A stretch of 64,000 nt of DNA from Geobacter sp. OR-1. GTDB lineage: Bacteria; Desulfobacterota; Desulfuromonadia; Geobacterales; DSM-12255. Under the pieces are notes generated by a model. That model was not told the origin of the DNA and did no database searches. It saw only the letters and a list, made by a program, of their open reading frames with translations. Both the position numbers and the translations under genes were made by a program. Positions 38,128-47,710 of this stretch are shown piece after piece. Position 1 is the first letter of the stretch; each line of letters starts with the position of its first letter. The stretch lies in assembly GCF_000813145.1 (NCBI RefSeq), contig NZ_BAZF01000008.1:124001-188000 (forward strand), written 5' to 3'.

Positions 38128-41098
38128 ATGAAAAGGACATTGCGCCACATTCTCTTTATCCCCTTACTGATCGGTCTGCTTGGGTCGTTGCAAGCAGTTA
38201 CAGCTGCGGACACCACGCCTCCCCTGACCATCCCTTCGCCTTCTATGGGAACATTCAATACCCCTCAGAACGTGACTCTTACCTGCAACGATAGTACTGG
38301 CAGCGGTTGCGAGGCCACTTACTACTGCTTGGGGAATAGCTGCACGCCTACAACGGTTTACAGTACTCCCATCTCCATAACAGAGTCTTCGACACTACGT
38401 TTTTTTTCTAGAGATATTGATGGCAACCTTGAACAGGTGCGAAACTACTCCTATACCATAGACCCGACCCTGCTTTTCTCCTTTGACTGTGCCTGGCCTA
38501 ACATCCCTCAACAATGGTATTTCAACTTACCAAAAGGGATTGCTATTGATGCCAATGACAATGTTTATGTGGTGGATTACAAGAACAATCGAGTTAGTAA
38601 ATTCGACAATAGCGGATATTTGGTGAATCAATGGGGCTCAACCGGGAGCGGAGACGGGCAGTTCAACTTCCCGTATGGAGTGGCGGTGGACAGTAATGGC
38701 AACGTCTTTGTATCAGATGGCGGCAACCATCGGATTCAGAAGTTCGACAATAATGGCAACTTGGTGACCCAGTGGCCAGCTGGGATCGGTGGTGGGCAGT
38801 TCGATTCGCTGTATGGAGTGGCTGTGGATGACAATAGAAATGTCTTCGTGGCTGATAATGCCAACAAGCGAATTCAGAAGTTCGACAATAGCGGCAGCCT
38901 CGTGACCCAGTGGTCAACGGGGAGCGGTAACCTGCCGTTTAGCGGGGTAAGTGGCGTAGCTGTGGACACAAACAATAACGTCTATGTGGTTGAAGGTGGG
39001 AACAACCGCGTCCATAAATTTGATAATGATGGCAATTTTATTAACCTGTTGGGAAACGAAGTGCAAATATTTCCTAGCAATGTCGCGGTTGACAGCAATG
39101 GCAATGTATATGTGCTCGAAGTCGCAGTGGGACAAGGGGTCAGTCGCGTACAGAAGTTCGACGGCAACGGGAACTCTCTGACCAGTTGGGGAACTATTGG
39201 CAGCAGTGACGGACAGTTCAATTATCCGTGGGGAGTGGCGGTTGATTCCAAGGGTAATGTCTATGTAGCGGATCAGAATAACCGCATCCAGAAGTTCGAC
39301 TCTAACGGTAACTTTCTTTATAAGTGGGACTCAGCCGGGAGCGGAGACGGGCAATTCTCTACACCCAATAAAATTGCAGTGGACACCAGCAGCAACATTT
39401 ATATTACCGATGGAAATAACAACCGGGTTCAGAAGTTCGACTCCAACGGTAATTATCTCACCCAGTGGGGCACATTAAGTGTCCCCAGGGGGATAGGGGT
39501 TGATGCAAACGGCCAGGTTTTTGTTTCAGTCCCAAACAGCATCAAGAAGTACGACGGCAGCGGAAACTCCCTCAACGTTTGGGGTTCATACGGGACCGGT
39601 AACGGGCAGTTTAACAACCCGAACACCTTGGCAGTTGATCGAACCGGCAACATTTTTGTCGCTGATGCAAGCAATAAACCGTATCCAAAAGTTCGATAAC
39701 AGCGGCAACTATCTGACTCAGTGGGGCTCATCGGGACAGGGGCCTACACAGTTCTTTCTTCCCAATGGTCTGGCTGTGGATGCGAGTGGCAATACCTATG
39801 TGACTGGCTTCGGTCCCATCCTGAAGAAATTCACCGGCAACGGCAGCTATCTGACGCAGTGGAACATAACCGGTGCTGGAAACGGCATGGCAACGGATCC
39901 GAATGGCAATGTATATGTGGCGTCTTACAGCAACAATCACATCCAGAAGTTTAGCAGCAACGGCGAACTTCTGACCCAATGGGGCTCGACTGGAAACGGC
40001 AACGGGCAGTTCAGTAACCCTACCGGAGTTGCAGTGGATGAAAGCGGCAATATTTATGTGGTCGATCAGAGCAATAACCGTATCCAAAAATTCAAACCGG
40101 CTCCACTCGGCGCCCCACTAGATGTCATTGCGAGCGCTGGCCCAGGCCGGGCATCTATCAGTTTCAAGCCGCCTCTGGCAGATGGCGGAAGCAAAATCCT
40201 TTCATATACCGTGACGTCCACCCCCGACAACATAACAGCCAGTGGTGCCAGCAGTCCGATCATAATCACGGGCCTTACCGATGGAACCACCTATAGTTTT
40301 AATGTCTATGCCACCAACGCATCAGGGGCAGGACCGGTTTCGGTTTCTTCCAACAGCGTCACAACAACGGGGCCATACTCAGTTACCGCTTTTATAAGTC
40401 GCGGAAACGGCACAATTTCATCCCCTAACCCTCTCGTCGTTGCCAGTGGTGGCACTTCGACCTTCACCGTTAATCCTTCATCCGATTATTCGCTTTCAAC
40501 CACAGTAAACGGAACCTGCCCGGCAGGCACATGGAACGGTAATTCATATACCACAGGCACAATAATTGGTGATTGTACGGTAGGATTTTTGTTCAATCCT
40601 GCACTGAATATAACCATATCTGGCAGAGGCAGCGTGCTTCTCTCCACCGGAGGAAGTTGCACTGCCAATTGTAGTCAATATTTGAATGTCGACTCTCTAG
40701 TGACCCTTACCCCTTTAGCAACAAACGGTTTTATGTTCGGAAGCTGGTCAGGAGCATGTAGCGGAAGTCCGTGCATTTTGTCAATGACTGAACCCAAGAA
40801 CGTAACGGCAAGTTTCGGTTGCGCGGTCAAAACAATGTACATAAATCTTCTTCCCTCGCCACAGCCTTATTGCGGTGGTGCTGGTGACATATGCACCATA
40901 GTTCCAGATCAAGGCAGCATATGCCTGCCTTCTTCCTTTGAATCGATCAATATCAATTGCCCAAAATTAATCTCTATTGGTGGGGGATGCGATGACCCAT
41001 CAGTGACCACTCCACCCCCCGGAGGCACAACTACAATAAACGGATCGCTTACCATAAGTGATGGCACAGTGAACGTGAATGGAATTGAAATTCGATAG
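38128..41098 (+). pseudogene. Secreted NHL-repeat protein, interrupted by a frameshift
   Basis: The reading frame is continuous from ATG 38128 to 39699 and then from about 39677 in the next frame to 41098; deleting one A from aataaacc (39675-39680) restores a NNRIQKFDNSGNYLTQW repeat without loss. Repaired length would be about 989 residues. Order: signal peptide (LFIPLLIGLLGSLQAVTAA), a chitobiase-C-terminal-like fold (about 30-110), many NHL repeats (FDNSG..TQWGS..DGQF..P.GVAVD), a fibronectin type III domain (about 670-760), two repeat-like beta domains ending with GFMFGSWSGACSG, and a Pro/Gly tail. Likely exported or cell-surface, in a predicted c-di-GMP regulon. It could also be a sequencing error. 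Lower GC than neighbours. Confidence 0.75.
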
Positions 41099-41114
41099 GA
41101 AGGTTGGGAGATTG

Positions 41115-41702
41115 TTACATCCGTTTCAATTGCTCGTAATCCTCGGGGGTATCCATGTCCAGCAATATCCCAGCATCTTCGGTGGGGCAGAGATTGATCA
41201 ACTCCTGGCGGAGCTGCAGCAGGTCGCGCAGGGTCGGATAGTCTGGGAGCTGGTCGATCACGACTCGGGGGAGCAGCAGCGGGTGGCCACGGCGGCCGGC
41301 ATGGGTAGGGATGAAAATGGCGGTCGGGTTTTGCGTATGACGCTCGCAGAGCATCTCGCAGGTCTCGGGAGTTACCAGCGGGGTGTCGGGAAGGAAGACC
41401 AGCACGCCGGTAGCATCGGCAGGGAGATGTTCCAGTCCCACTTTCAGCGAGCCGGCCATGTCGCTTCCCTCATTGCAGTTCCAGGCAACGGTGACAGGGA
41501 GATGGTCAATTTTTTCATGGATGGTTGTGCCGTGCGGTGAGGCGAGGACCACGACGATATCGTTGATACCGGCCAGTCTGATGGTCTCGATGCAGCGAAT
41601 TATCACCGGCCGGTCCGGGAGTGGCAGCAGCATCTTGCAGCACCCCATCCGCTCGGAACGGCCCGCTGCCGGGATCAGGGCCGCCACCTTAGGTTCAGGC
41701 AC
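41115..41702 (-). CDS. Molybdenum cofactor nucleotidyltransferase-like protein
   Basis: 195 residues with the MobA/MocA-type NTP-transferase start VAALIPAAGRSERMG, then FLPDTPLVTPETC (metal Asp region) and RGHPLLLP. MocA makes the cytosine dinucleotide form of molybdopterin cofactor used by xanthine-dehydrogenase-type enzymes. The gene overlaps xdhC by eight bases in the molybdenum hydroxylase cluster, which supports that role. Confidence 0.88.
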   Translation of the reverse strand: MPEPKVAALIPAAGRSERMGCCKMLLPLPDRPVIIRCIETIRLAGINDIVVVLASPHGTTIHEKIDHLPVTVAWNCNEGSDMAGSLKVGLEHLPADATGVLVFLPDTPLVTPETCEMLCERHTQNPTAIFIPTHAGRRGHPLLLPRVVIDQLPDYPTLRDLLQLRQELINLCPTEDAGILLDMDTPEDYEQLKRM

Positions 41703-42477
41703 GGTAGCGGCGCTCGATCAGCTGGGCAGCTATGGAAATGGCGATCTCCGGCGGCGAATTTCCACCAATGGCGAGGCCGACCGGGACCGTCAGCCGCTCC
41801 AGGTCGGCAAAGGTAAACCCTAGCCCGGCCAGATCCTTGAACAGGGTCTCCTTCTTGCGCATGCTGCCAATAACGCCGATGAAACCGGCCGGGGTTGCCA
41901 GCGCTGCCTTGACCGCAGTCAGGTCGCTCGCATAGCCGGGAGTGGCGATTACCACGGCATCCGCCTCCGTCGGCTGGAACGATGCCACACCGGCGGCATA
42001 ATCGCCGTTAAAGTACTCCGCTGCCTCTGGCAACCGCTCGGGTGCCAGGTAATCCGGCCGTTCATCCACCACAGATACCCGGAATCCGGCCAAGGCGGCC
42101 AGATGGGTCAGCGCCTGCCCCACATGACCGGCGCCGCACATCACCAGCCGCGGCATCCCGCCCAGCGGCTCGATCTGCACAGTCAGCTCCCCGCCGCAGG
42201 CATGGCCAAAGGTTTCATCCAGGACAAAGGTTGCGGATACAGGGCCGGTACCGTCTGCCAGCGACTTGAGCGCGGTCCTGACAACCTCCTGCTCCACCTT
42301 GCCGCCGCCGATGGTCCCGGCACTGGTGCCGTCACCGCGGACCACCATTTTGGCGCCTGCCTTGCGGGGAGATGACCCGCGGCTGGCGATCACGGTTGCC
42401 AGCACGCACGGCTGACCGGCGCGCTGCAACCGGACCACCTCCTCGAAAACCGCCACTGTTTCATTTCCGCCGTTCAT
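41695..42477 (-). CDS. XdhC/CoxI-family molybdoenzyme maturation factor
   Basis: 260 residues. N-terminal XdhC domain (VLATVIASRGSSPRKAGAKM, GTIGGGKVEQEV), then a Rossmann-like C-terminal domain (MCGAGHVGQALTHLAALAGF, VDERPDYL). XdhC proteins bind the sulfurated molybdenum cofactor and load it into hydroxylases; here the client is most likely the enzyme encoded at 42488. Ten bases separate the two genes. Confidence 0.9.
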   Translation of the reverse strand: MNGGNETVAVFEEVVRLQRAGQPCVLATVIASRGSSPRKAGAKMVVRGDGTSAGTIGGGKVEQEVVRTALKSLADGTGPVSATFVLDETFGHACGGELTVQIEPLGGMPRLVMCGAGHVGQALTHLAALAGFRVSVVDERPDYLAPERLPEAAEYFNGDYAAGVASFQPTEADAVVIATPGYASDLTAVKAALATPAGFIGVIGSMRKKETLFKDLAGLGFTFADLERLTVPVGLAIGGNSPPEIAISIAAQLIERRYRA

Positions 42478-42487
42478 AATTCCCGCC

Positions 42488-44650
42488 TCACGTCTTTTTC
42501 AGCGCCTTGAGGATAGCCTTTGGAGAGAGCGGCAGTTCCCGGAACCGGGCGCCAATGGCGGCAAAGACCGCGTTGGCGACAGCCGGGGCAATCGGCGGCA
42601 CACCCGGCTCCCCGATCCCGCCCGGCTTATCCTGCCCCTTGACCAGGTGGACCTCGATCCTTGGCGCTTCATTCATCCGAAGCAGGTCGTAATTGCTGAA
42701 ATTGCCGGAAACTACCCCGCCGGCGGCGATCTCGACCCGCTCCTTGAGCGCGGCGGACAGCCCGAAACAGACTGCCCCCTCGATCTGGGATCTGACGATC
42801 TCCGGGTTGACTACCGGCCCGCAATCCACGGCGCAGACTACCCTGCTGACCTTGACCCTGCCGCTTTTCCGGTCAACCGCCACCTCGGCTACCATGGCCA
42901 CATTGGTGTCGAACGACCGGTGGAAGGCGAACCCACGTCCCTTGCCGCTAGGAAGCGGTTTGCCCCACCCGGCCCTCATCGAGGCGGTCTTGACCACCGC
43001 ATAGGCATTGGGGTTCCCCCCCAGGTGCGACAGCCGGAACTCGACCGGGTCGACACCGGCCAGATACGCCAGCTCGTCCATCATGGTCTCAACGACAAAG
43101 GCATTGTGCGAACTCCCCACGGACCGCCAGAACCCGACCGGCACCGGTGTATCGATCCTGACATAGTTTACGCTGAGGTTCGGCACATCGTAGTCAAGAT
43201 TGGCCACCCCTTCGACTGCGGCCTGGTCCACGCCGTTTTTCATGGTGTCCGGAAATACCCGGGCAAAGATCGAAGGGCAGACCACCTTGTGCTGCCAGCC
43301 GGTGATCTTCCCCTGGCTGTCAAGGGATGCCGCAACCCGGGAAAGGTTCATCGGCCGGTAGAAGTCGTTGCGGAAGTCATCCTCCCTGGCCCAGATCACC
43401 TTAACCGGTTTTCCGGTGGCCTTGGCGAGTAGCAGCGCCTCTTCGACCACATCGGTCTCGAACCTCCGGCCGAACCCGCCCCCCAGGTAGGTAGTGTTGA
43501 CCAGGACCTTGTCGGCCGGCAGGCCTGAGATCTTCTCGGCCATCGCCTTGACGCCGGTCTGGTTCTGGGTGGGTGCCCAGACCTCGCACCGCTCGGCTGT
43601 GATATGCGCCGTGCAGTTCATCGGCTCCATGGTGGCGTGGGCAAGGTATGGGAGGCTGAAGGTTGCCTCCAGCTTTTTGGCAGCGGCATTGAAAGCTGTC
43701 GCCGGATCACCAGTTTCCTTGGCCTTGATCCCGCTCTCGTTCAGCGCCTTGGCAAAGCGGGCATCGAGCGATGCATTGTCCAGTTTGGGGTCGCCCCCTT
43801 CCCACTTGATCTTGAGTACGTCAACTCCGCCCCGTGCCGCAGGCAGACTGTCGGCACAGACCGCTACCCCTTTTGGAAGCTTGATTATCTGCCTGACCCC
43901 CTTGATCTTCAGTGCGGCGGCGCTGCTGTATGAAGCCGGGTGGGCGCCGATGAGCGGTGGGTGGGCCACAGCGGCAACAAGCATCCCCGGAACCTTTACA
44001 TCCATCCCGAATATCGCGGCGCCGGAGACCTTTTCCGGGACGTCGAGTCTCGGGATCTCTTTCCCGATCAGCCGGAACTCCTGGGGTGTCTTCAGCTTCG
44101 GCTTGGCCGGCGGCGCTATCCCGGCGACCATTGAGGTCAGTTGGCCGAATGAAAAGCTTTTCAGTTTCCGTTTGTGGCGCACCACGCCGTTAGCGGCAAG
44201 GCATTCTTCCGCAGGAACCTTCCACTCCCTGGCCGCCGCAGCGATCAGCATCTCGCGGGCAGCGGCGCCGGCAAGCCGAAGCGGTTCGTACAGGTGCCGG
44301 ATACTGGTGCTGCCACCGGTGGCCTGCGTTCCCCAGACCGGATCGCGAAATTTGTCGTCGGCAGGGGCAAAGACGAATCTGACGCTCCCCCAGTTGGCCT
44401 CCAGCTCATCGGCCACCAGCATCGGCAGAGACGTTGAAACCCCCTGCCCCATCTCGGACTTGGCGACCATGACCGTGACCGTTTCGTTAGGCGCAATCGT
44501 CAGCCAGACCGACGGGACGAATTCGCCGGCAGCGGCGTCCGCTGCTGAGAAGACCCTGTAACCGAGCGGGGTCATGGTTACTGCCACGGCAATGCCGGTT
44601 CCGGCAAGGGCATGCTGAAGAAATTCACGTCTGCTCATTTTCGGGCTCAT
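42488..44650 (-). CDS. Molybdopterin-binding hydroxylase large subunit, IorB-like
   Basis: 720 residues. Tat signal [19 protein letters not shown] sends it to the periplasm. The body follows the aldehyde oxidase/isoquinoline 1-oxidoreductase beta-subunit pattern, including [26 protein letters not shown] and a C-terminal [18 protein letters not shown] with the catalytic Glu. It hydroxylates aromatic or aldehyde substrates using the molybdenum cofactor; the substrate is unknown. Overlaps its iron-sulfur partner by four bases. Confidence 0.93.
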   Translation of the reverse strand: MSPKMSRREFLQHALAGTGIAVAVTMTPLGYRVFSAADAAAGEFVPSVWLTIAPNETVTVMVAKSEMGQGVSTSLPMLVADELEANWGSVRFVFAPADDKFRDPVWGTQATGGSTSIRHLYEPLRLAGAAAREMLIAAAAREWKVPAEECLAANGVVRHKRKLKSFSFGQLTSMVAGIAPPAKPKLKTPQEFRLIGKEIPRLDVPEKVSGAAIFGMDVKVPGMLVAAVAHPPLIGAHPASYSSAAALKIKGVRQIIKLPKGVAVCADSLPAARGGVDVLKIKWEGGDPKLDNASLDARFAKALNESGIKAKETGDPATAFNAAAKKLEATFSLPYLAHATMEPMNCTAHITAERCEVWAPTQNQTGVKAMAEKISGLPADKVLVNTTYLGGGFGRRFETDVVEEALLLAKATGKPVKVIWAREDDFRNDFYRPMNLSRVAASLDSQGKITGWQHKVVCPSIFARVFPDTMKNGVDQAAVEGVANLDYDVPNLSVNYVRIDTPVPVGFWRSVGSSHNAFVVETMMDELAYLAGVDPVEFRLSHLGGNPNAYAVVKTASMRAGWGKPLPSGKGRGFAFHRSFDTNVAMVAEVAVDRKSGRVKVSRVVCAVDCGPVVNPEIVRSQIEGAVCFGLSAALKERVEIAAGGVVSGNFSNYDLLRMNEAPRIEVHLVKGQDKPGGIGEPGVPPIAPAVANAVFAAIGARFRELPLSPKAILKALKKT

Positions 44651-45102
44651 GGCTTCTTCCCCTTTCCGGCAGCACGGTTGATGGCGCTCTTAACCCGCTG
44701 ATAGGTGCCGCAACGGCAGAGGCATCCGCTCATGGCGCTGTCGATCTCGCTTTCGGTCGGTTTGGGATGCTCATTGAGCAGCCCTGCAGCCTGCATCATC
44801 TGGCCGGGCTGGCAGTAACCGCACTGCGGCACCTGCTCGGCGATCCAGGCAACCTTCAGCGGATGGTTTTCCGGTAGCCCCTCGATGGTAACGACCTTCT
44901 TCCCCTTGACCGCGCTGACCGGGGTTATGCACGATCGGCGCGCCTTGCCGTCCACCAGCACGGTACACGCCCCGCACATCCCAATCCCGCAGCCGAACTT
45001 GGCCCCGGTAAGCCCCAGCTGCTCACGCAGCACCCAGAGGAGCTTGCTGTCCGGAGCAGCATCAACCTGGTACTTCTTGCCATTGACGGTAAGTGAAATC
45101 AT
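44647..45102 (-). CDS. [2Fe-2S] subunit of the molybdenum hydroxylase, IorA-like
   Basis: 151 residues. The first plant-type cluster is bound by [17 protein letters not shown], the second by CGYCQPGQ and [10 protein letters not shown]. It passes electrons from the molybdenum site. First gene of the four-gene minus-strand operon iorA-iorB-xdhC-mocA. No Tat signal itself, so it would travel with IorB. Confidence 0.96.
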   Translation of the reverse strand: MISLTVNGKKYQVDAAPDSKLLWVLREQLGLTGAKFGCGIGMCGACTVLVDGKARRSCITPVSAVKGKKVVTIEGLPENHPLKVAWIAEQVPQCGYCQPGQMMQAAGLLNEHPKPTESEIDSAMSGCLCRCGTYQRVKSAINRAAGKGKKP

Positions 45103-45170
45103 TTGTCCCTCCTTGCATCGCTCAACCTGGAAGGGAGTATATCACGACCGGTTCCTGTCGCAACGGATAC

Positions 45171-45198
45171 TTGCACCCAAAGGGTTATCGGCTAAAAT
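45171..45198 (+). promoter_or_regulatory. Promoter of the small secreted protein gene
   Basis: TTGCAC (45171-45176), 16 bases, TAAAAT (45193-45198). The ATG is at 45218, giving a very short leader that contains gagggaggtg. Confidence 0.5.
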
Positions 45199-45217
45199 TG
45201 CCGAGGGAGGTGTGAAC

Positions 45218-45685
45218 ATGAAATTTTTCATTACCGTATTAGCCGTTTTCGTATTGACCCTCAGCAGCGTCAGCGCCTTTGCCAGAAGTGCCTACCAGAC
45301 CGACAGCGAGGCATCCACTGCCGCCAGGGCGGCATTCGAGGAGATTCTCGACCTATGGCGCGCCGACCGTTACGACGACCTGTACGACCGGACCCAGCAC
45401 GGCGGCAAAACCGCTAAAGAGGACTTTGCCAGAAAGTTGGGGAATGCCACCTTCAAACCGGCCTGCTGCTGGCAGAAGATGCAGGACGTCTCGGTTCATG
45501 TCGAGAATGACGACATAGCAGTCGTCAGGGCCAAGGTGGGCCTGGAGGGCGATGGCGATATCCAGTACAAGACCCGTTCATACCGGATGGTCAGAGAGGG
45601 TGACATCTGGCGGATCTCCCAGAGCGACCTCTTTTCCCTGGCCGGGGCCAAGGCCAAGAAGAAGGTGTACAAGAAACATCGATGA
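45218..45685 (+). CDS. Small secreted protein, NTF2-like
   Basis: 155 residues from ATG 45218 after a strong gagggaggtg site. Signal peptide VLAVFVLTLSSVSAFA. The mature part, with AARAAFEEILDLWRADRYDD and SYRMVREGDIWRISQSDLFS, resembles NTF2-like secreted domains. A CC pair (PACCW) lies in the middle. Basic C-terminus (KAKKKVYKKHR). Divergent from the molybdenum cluster; no functional partner is evident. Confidence 0.8.
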   Translation: MKFFITVLAVFVLTLSSVSAFARSAYQTDSEASTAARAAFEEILDLWRADRYDDLYDRTQHGGKTAKEDFARKLGNATFKPACCWQKMQDVSVHVENDDIAVVRAKVGLEGDGDIQYKTRSYRMVREGDIWRISQSDLFSLAGAKAKKKVYKKHR

Positions 45686-45734
45686 ACTGATGCTGCCGAG
45701 CCAGGCTACGCAAGGCCCGTGCGAATGAAGCCCA

Positions 45735-45810
45735 TATATAGGTAACCAGGCATGTTACTTATATTGAGTAATAACTTGCTTATATCGGTAACAAAGTTAC
45801 TTATATCGGG
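45735..45810. repeat. Short tandem repeats, about 21 bases
   Basis: Four copies of a TATAT(C/A/T)GGTAAC-like unit start at about 45735, 45760, 45781 and 45802; the last three are spaced 21 bases apart. The last unit ends 30 bases before ATG 45841. They could be tandem binding sites for a regulator. AT-rich. Confidence 0.5.
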
Positions 45811-45840
45811 AAACCAGTGATTAACGTTAGATCGGGAAAT

Positions 45841-46185
45841 ATGATAAGGGCGATAAAAACTATAACAATAATTGATGGGGCGATTTTTGCCGTAATGGGC
45901 GGAATAGCAATGTATTCCAGCGCAAGGTACGGAACACTTTTGATTTGGTCTGGAGTAGCGGTTGCATTGGTCGGCGCAATGCCTGCTATCGGGTCTGGAA
46001 ACGTCCAAGGAGAATACAATCTTAAGTTTGACCAGACGATTCCACAACTGAATTACAACCGAACAGATGACAAGCTAAGAGAGATGAACAAAAGCTATGA
46101 TTTCGGCGTAGTGATGGCAGCCGCAGGTGCTATTTTGATAGCAGTTGGTTTGATACTGAACAAAATTATCACAGGCAAGATCTAA
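45841..46185 (+). CDS. Small membrane protein, unknown
   Basis: 114 residues from ATG 45841; a GTG at 45817 in frame is also possible. Three hydrophobic segments: ITIIDGAIFAVMGGIAMYS, LLIWSGVAVALVGAMPAI, and FGVVMAAAGAILIAVGLIL near the end. A hydrophilic loop lies between the second and third. Unrecognised. Marked by low GC, unlike the housekeeping neighbours, so probably acquired. Confidence 0.65.
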   Translation: MIRAIKTITIIDGAIFAVMGGIAMYSSARYGTLLIWSGVAVALVGAMPAIGSGNVQGEYNLKFDQTIPQLNYNRTDDKLREMNKSYDFGVVMAAAGAILIAVGLILNKIITGKI

Positions 46186-46345
46186 CACCGGCGTAGACAC
46201 TGACGCAGCAAAACCGCGCCACGCAGGTCACACCGCGACACGTTGGCAAAACAACCAAGGTACCTATGAACGATCACTTGGCATTTCTAATCTAAGAATC
46301 AGGATTTATGCTGGACCAGCCATAAAACCCGCGGCCAGCCTTGCG

Positions 46346-46951
46346 ATGCACAGAAATGCACAAATCAAGCGCAACCGGAGAGCATATTTGAAAGACTTTG
46401 ACAGCATCTACAGGGAATTCCAGCCGAAGATCTACCGTTATCTCAGTAACCTCATCAATGAGGCGGAAGCCCTGGATCTGACCCAAGCGGTCTTTCTCAA
46501 GGTGAGCAAATCGTTGGAAGGTTTCCGGGGTGAGGCCTCTCCTGCCACCTGGATCTACCGTATTGCCACGAACACGGCCCATGATCATGCCTGTTCAGCT
46601 TTGGCGCAACAAAAGCGTTCCGAACTGCAGCTCGACGAGGACGCGTCGCTTGACGATTTCCCCGATCACGGTACGCCAGGGACCGACAGCGAATATATCC
46701 GCCGGGAGATGAATGCCTGCATACGCGGCGTGGTTGACCAGTTGCCCGAAGGTTACCGCACCGTCTTGCTCCTCAGCGATTTCGAAGAACTGACGAACCC
46801 CGAAATTGCCGAAATACTCAATATCAGCATCGACACCGTCAAGATCAGGCTCCATCGCGGCCGCACCGAGTTACGGAAGGCTATGGAATCCCAGTGCAGC
46901 CTCTACCACGACGAACGCAACGAACTCATGTGCGATCGCAAACCGAAATAA
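46346..46951 (+). CDS. ECF-type RNA polymerase sigma factor
   Basis: 201 residues. Region 2 (about 18-88) with LTQAVFLKVSKSLEGFRGEA and ATWIYRIATNTAHDHA, region 4 (about 128-180) with LPEGYRTVLLLSDFEELTNP and LNISIDTVKIRLHRGR, the DNA-binding helix. No anti-sigma gene follows; instead a C-terminal tail holds two Cys (QCSLYHDERNELMC), which may sense redox or metal. The next gene encodes a Cys-rich DGC-domain protein, the likely target or partner. Upstream 46186-46345 shows no clear feature. Confidence 0.9.
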   Translation: MHRNAQIKRNRRAYLKDFDSIYREFQPKIYRYLSNLINEAEALDLTQAVFLKVSKSLEGFRGEASPATWIYRIATNTAHDHACSALAQQKRSELQLDEDASLDDFPDHGTPGTDSEYIRREMNACIRGVVDQLPEGYRTVLLLSDFEELTNPEIAEILNISIDTVKIRLHRGRTELRKAMESQCSLYHDERNELMCDRKPK

Positions 46952-46989
46952 TTCCTCTCACAGGTGTATCCTTTTTCGATAAGTCCCCG

Positions 46990-47021
46990 TCTATGGAATC
47001 AATAGCAGTCAATTCCATAGA
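46990..47021 (+). promoter_or_regulatory. Inverted repeat before the DGC gene
   Basis: TCTATGGAAT and ATTCCATAGA are exact complements around a twelve-base loop. The pair ends ten bases before ATG 47032 and overlaps the Shine-Dalgarno area (atggagg directly follows). Could be a regulator site or an mRNA hairpin limiting translation. Confidence 0.45.
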
Positions 47022-47031
47022 TGGAGGACGT

Positions 47032-47535
47032 ATGTTCAAGACAGGTTGTTGTGGGTCAGGGAGCAATGCAGAAACAAACGACGGTTATGAAGTGGTACGT
47101 ATCGAAAAGGCAAAAGGCAACTGCGCTCTTTGTGAAGGGTACGCGGAGCGGCATCAAAGCAAGCCGGTCGCCGTCATGAGTTGCGACGGGGCGTGCCTGC
47201 GGGGGGAGATATCCCGACAGGCGGCAAATATCCTCTGCCACTCTCTGGCCCCTGAAAAAACCGTCCGGATCTGCCTGGGCGGGGCATTTACCAAAGATAC
47301 CGGACAGCGAGGCCTTGTACGCGACTCGCCACGACTTATCGCGTTGGAGGGATGCCCGGTAAACTGTGCCTCACGCATGATGGCCGGAGTAATTGACGGC
47401 CTTACCCCGGAAATTGTCCAAAGCTACAAGCTCTGTGATATCGACAAGAAACTGTTCGGGATCGATGAGATGCCGCCGGAAGAAATCCAGGCACTTGCCC
47501 GCACTGTTGCCGAGAAGATTGCAGCTACCTTGTAA
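47032..47535 (+). CDS. DGC-domain putative zinc-binding protein
   Basis: 167 residues from ATG 47032 (ggagg seven bases upstream). Cys-rich: GCCGSG at the start, CALCEGYA, SCDGACLRGEISRQ (the D-G-C/D-G-A-C motif of the family), GCPVNCASRM, and a terminal LCDIDKK. DGC proteins have conserved Cys predicted to bind zinc or another metal; their function is not established. Follows the ECF sigma factor by 80 bases, so co-regulation is likely. Confidence 0.85.
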   Translation: MFKTGCCGSGSNAETNDGYEVVRIEKAKGNCALCEGYAERHQSKPVAVMSCDGACLRGEISRQAANILCHSLAPEKTVRICLGGAFTKDTGQRGLVRDSPRLIALEGCPVNCASRMMAGVIDGLTPEIVQSYKLCDIDKKLFGIDEMPPEEIQALARTVAEKIAATL

Positions 47536-47600
47536 TTGAATCAGGGACCTTCGGGAAGTAAATCGGACCCAACAGAATAATGTTCGCGAAAACCCTTCCA

Positions 47601-47632
47601 AAAGGGCTTCCGATCCGGAGGCCCTTTTTTTC
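47601..47632 (+). terminator. Rho-independent terminator
   Basis: AAAGGGC...GCCCTTT stem with a strong seven-T run (ggccctttttttcg). Ends the ECF-DGC unit. Confidence 0.8.
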
Positions 47633-47710
47633 GCCGGACAGATGCAGAACCAATGACGCAAATAAATCAAGACTGTTGACGCCATCAAGCAGTTCCGCTA
47701 GTCTGACCTG

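Noticed and set aside
38128-41098. Programmed frameshift in the NHL gene
   Set aside because: The site has no slippery heptamer or downstream pseudoknot; a simple one-base insertion or error is more likely.
45735-45810. CRISPR-like repeat array
   Set aside because: The units are only 21 bases, adjacent without spacers, and vary in sequence; no cas genes are near.
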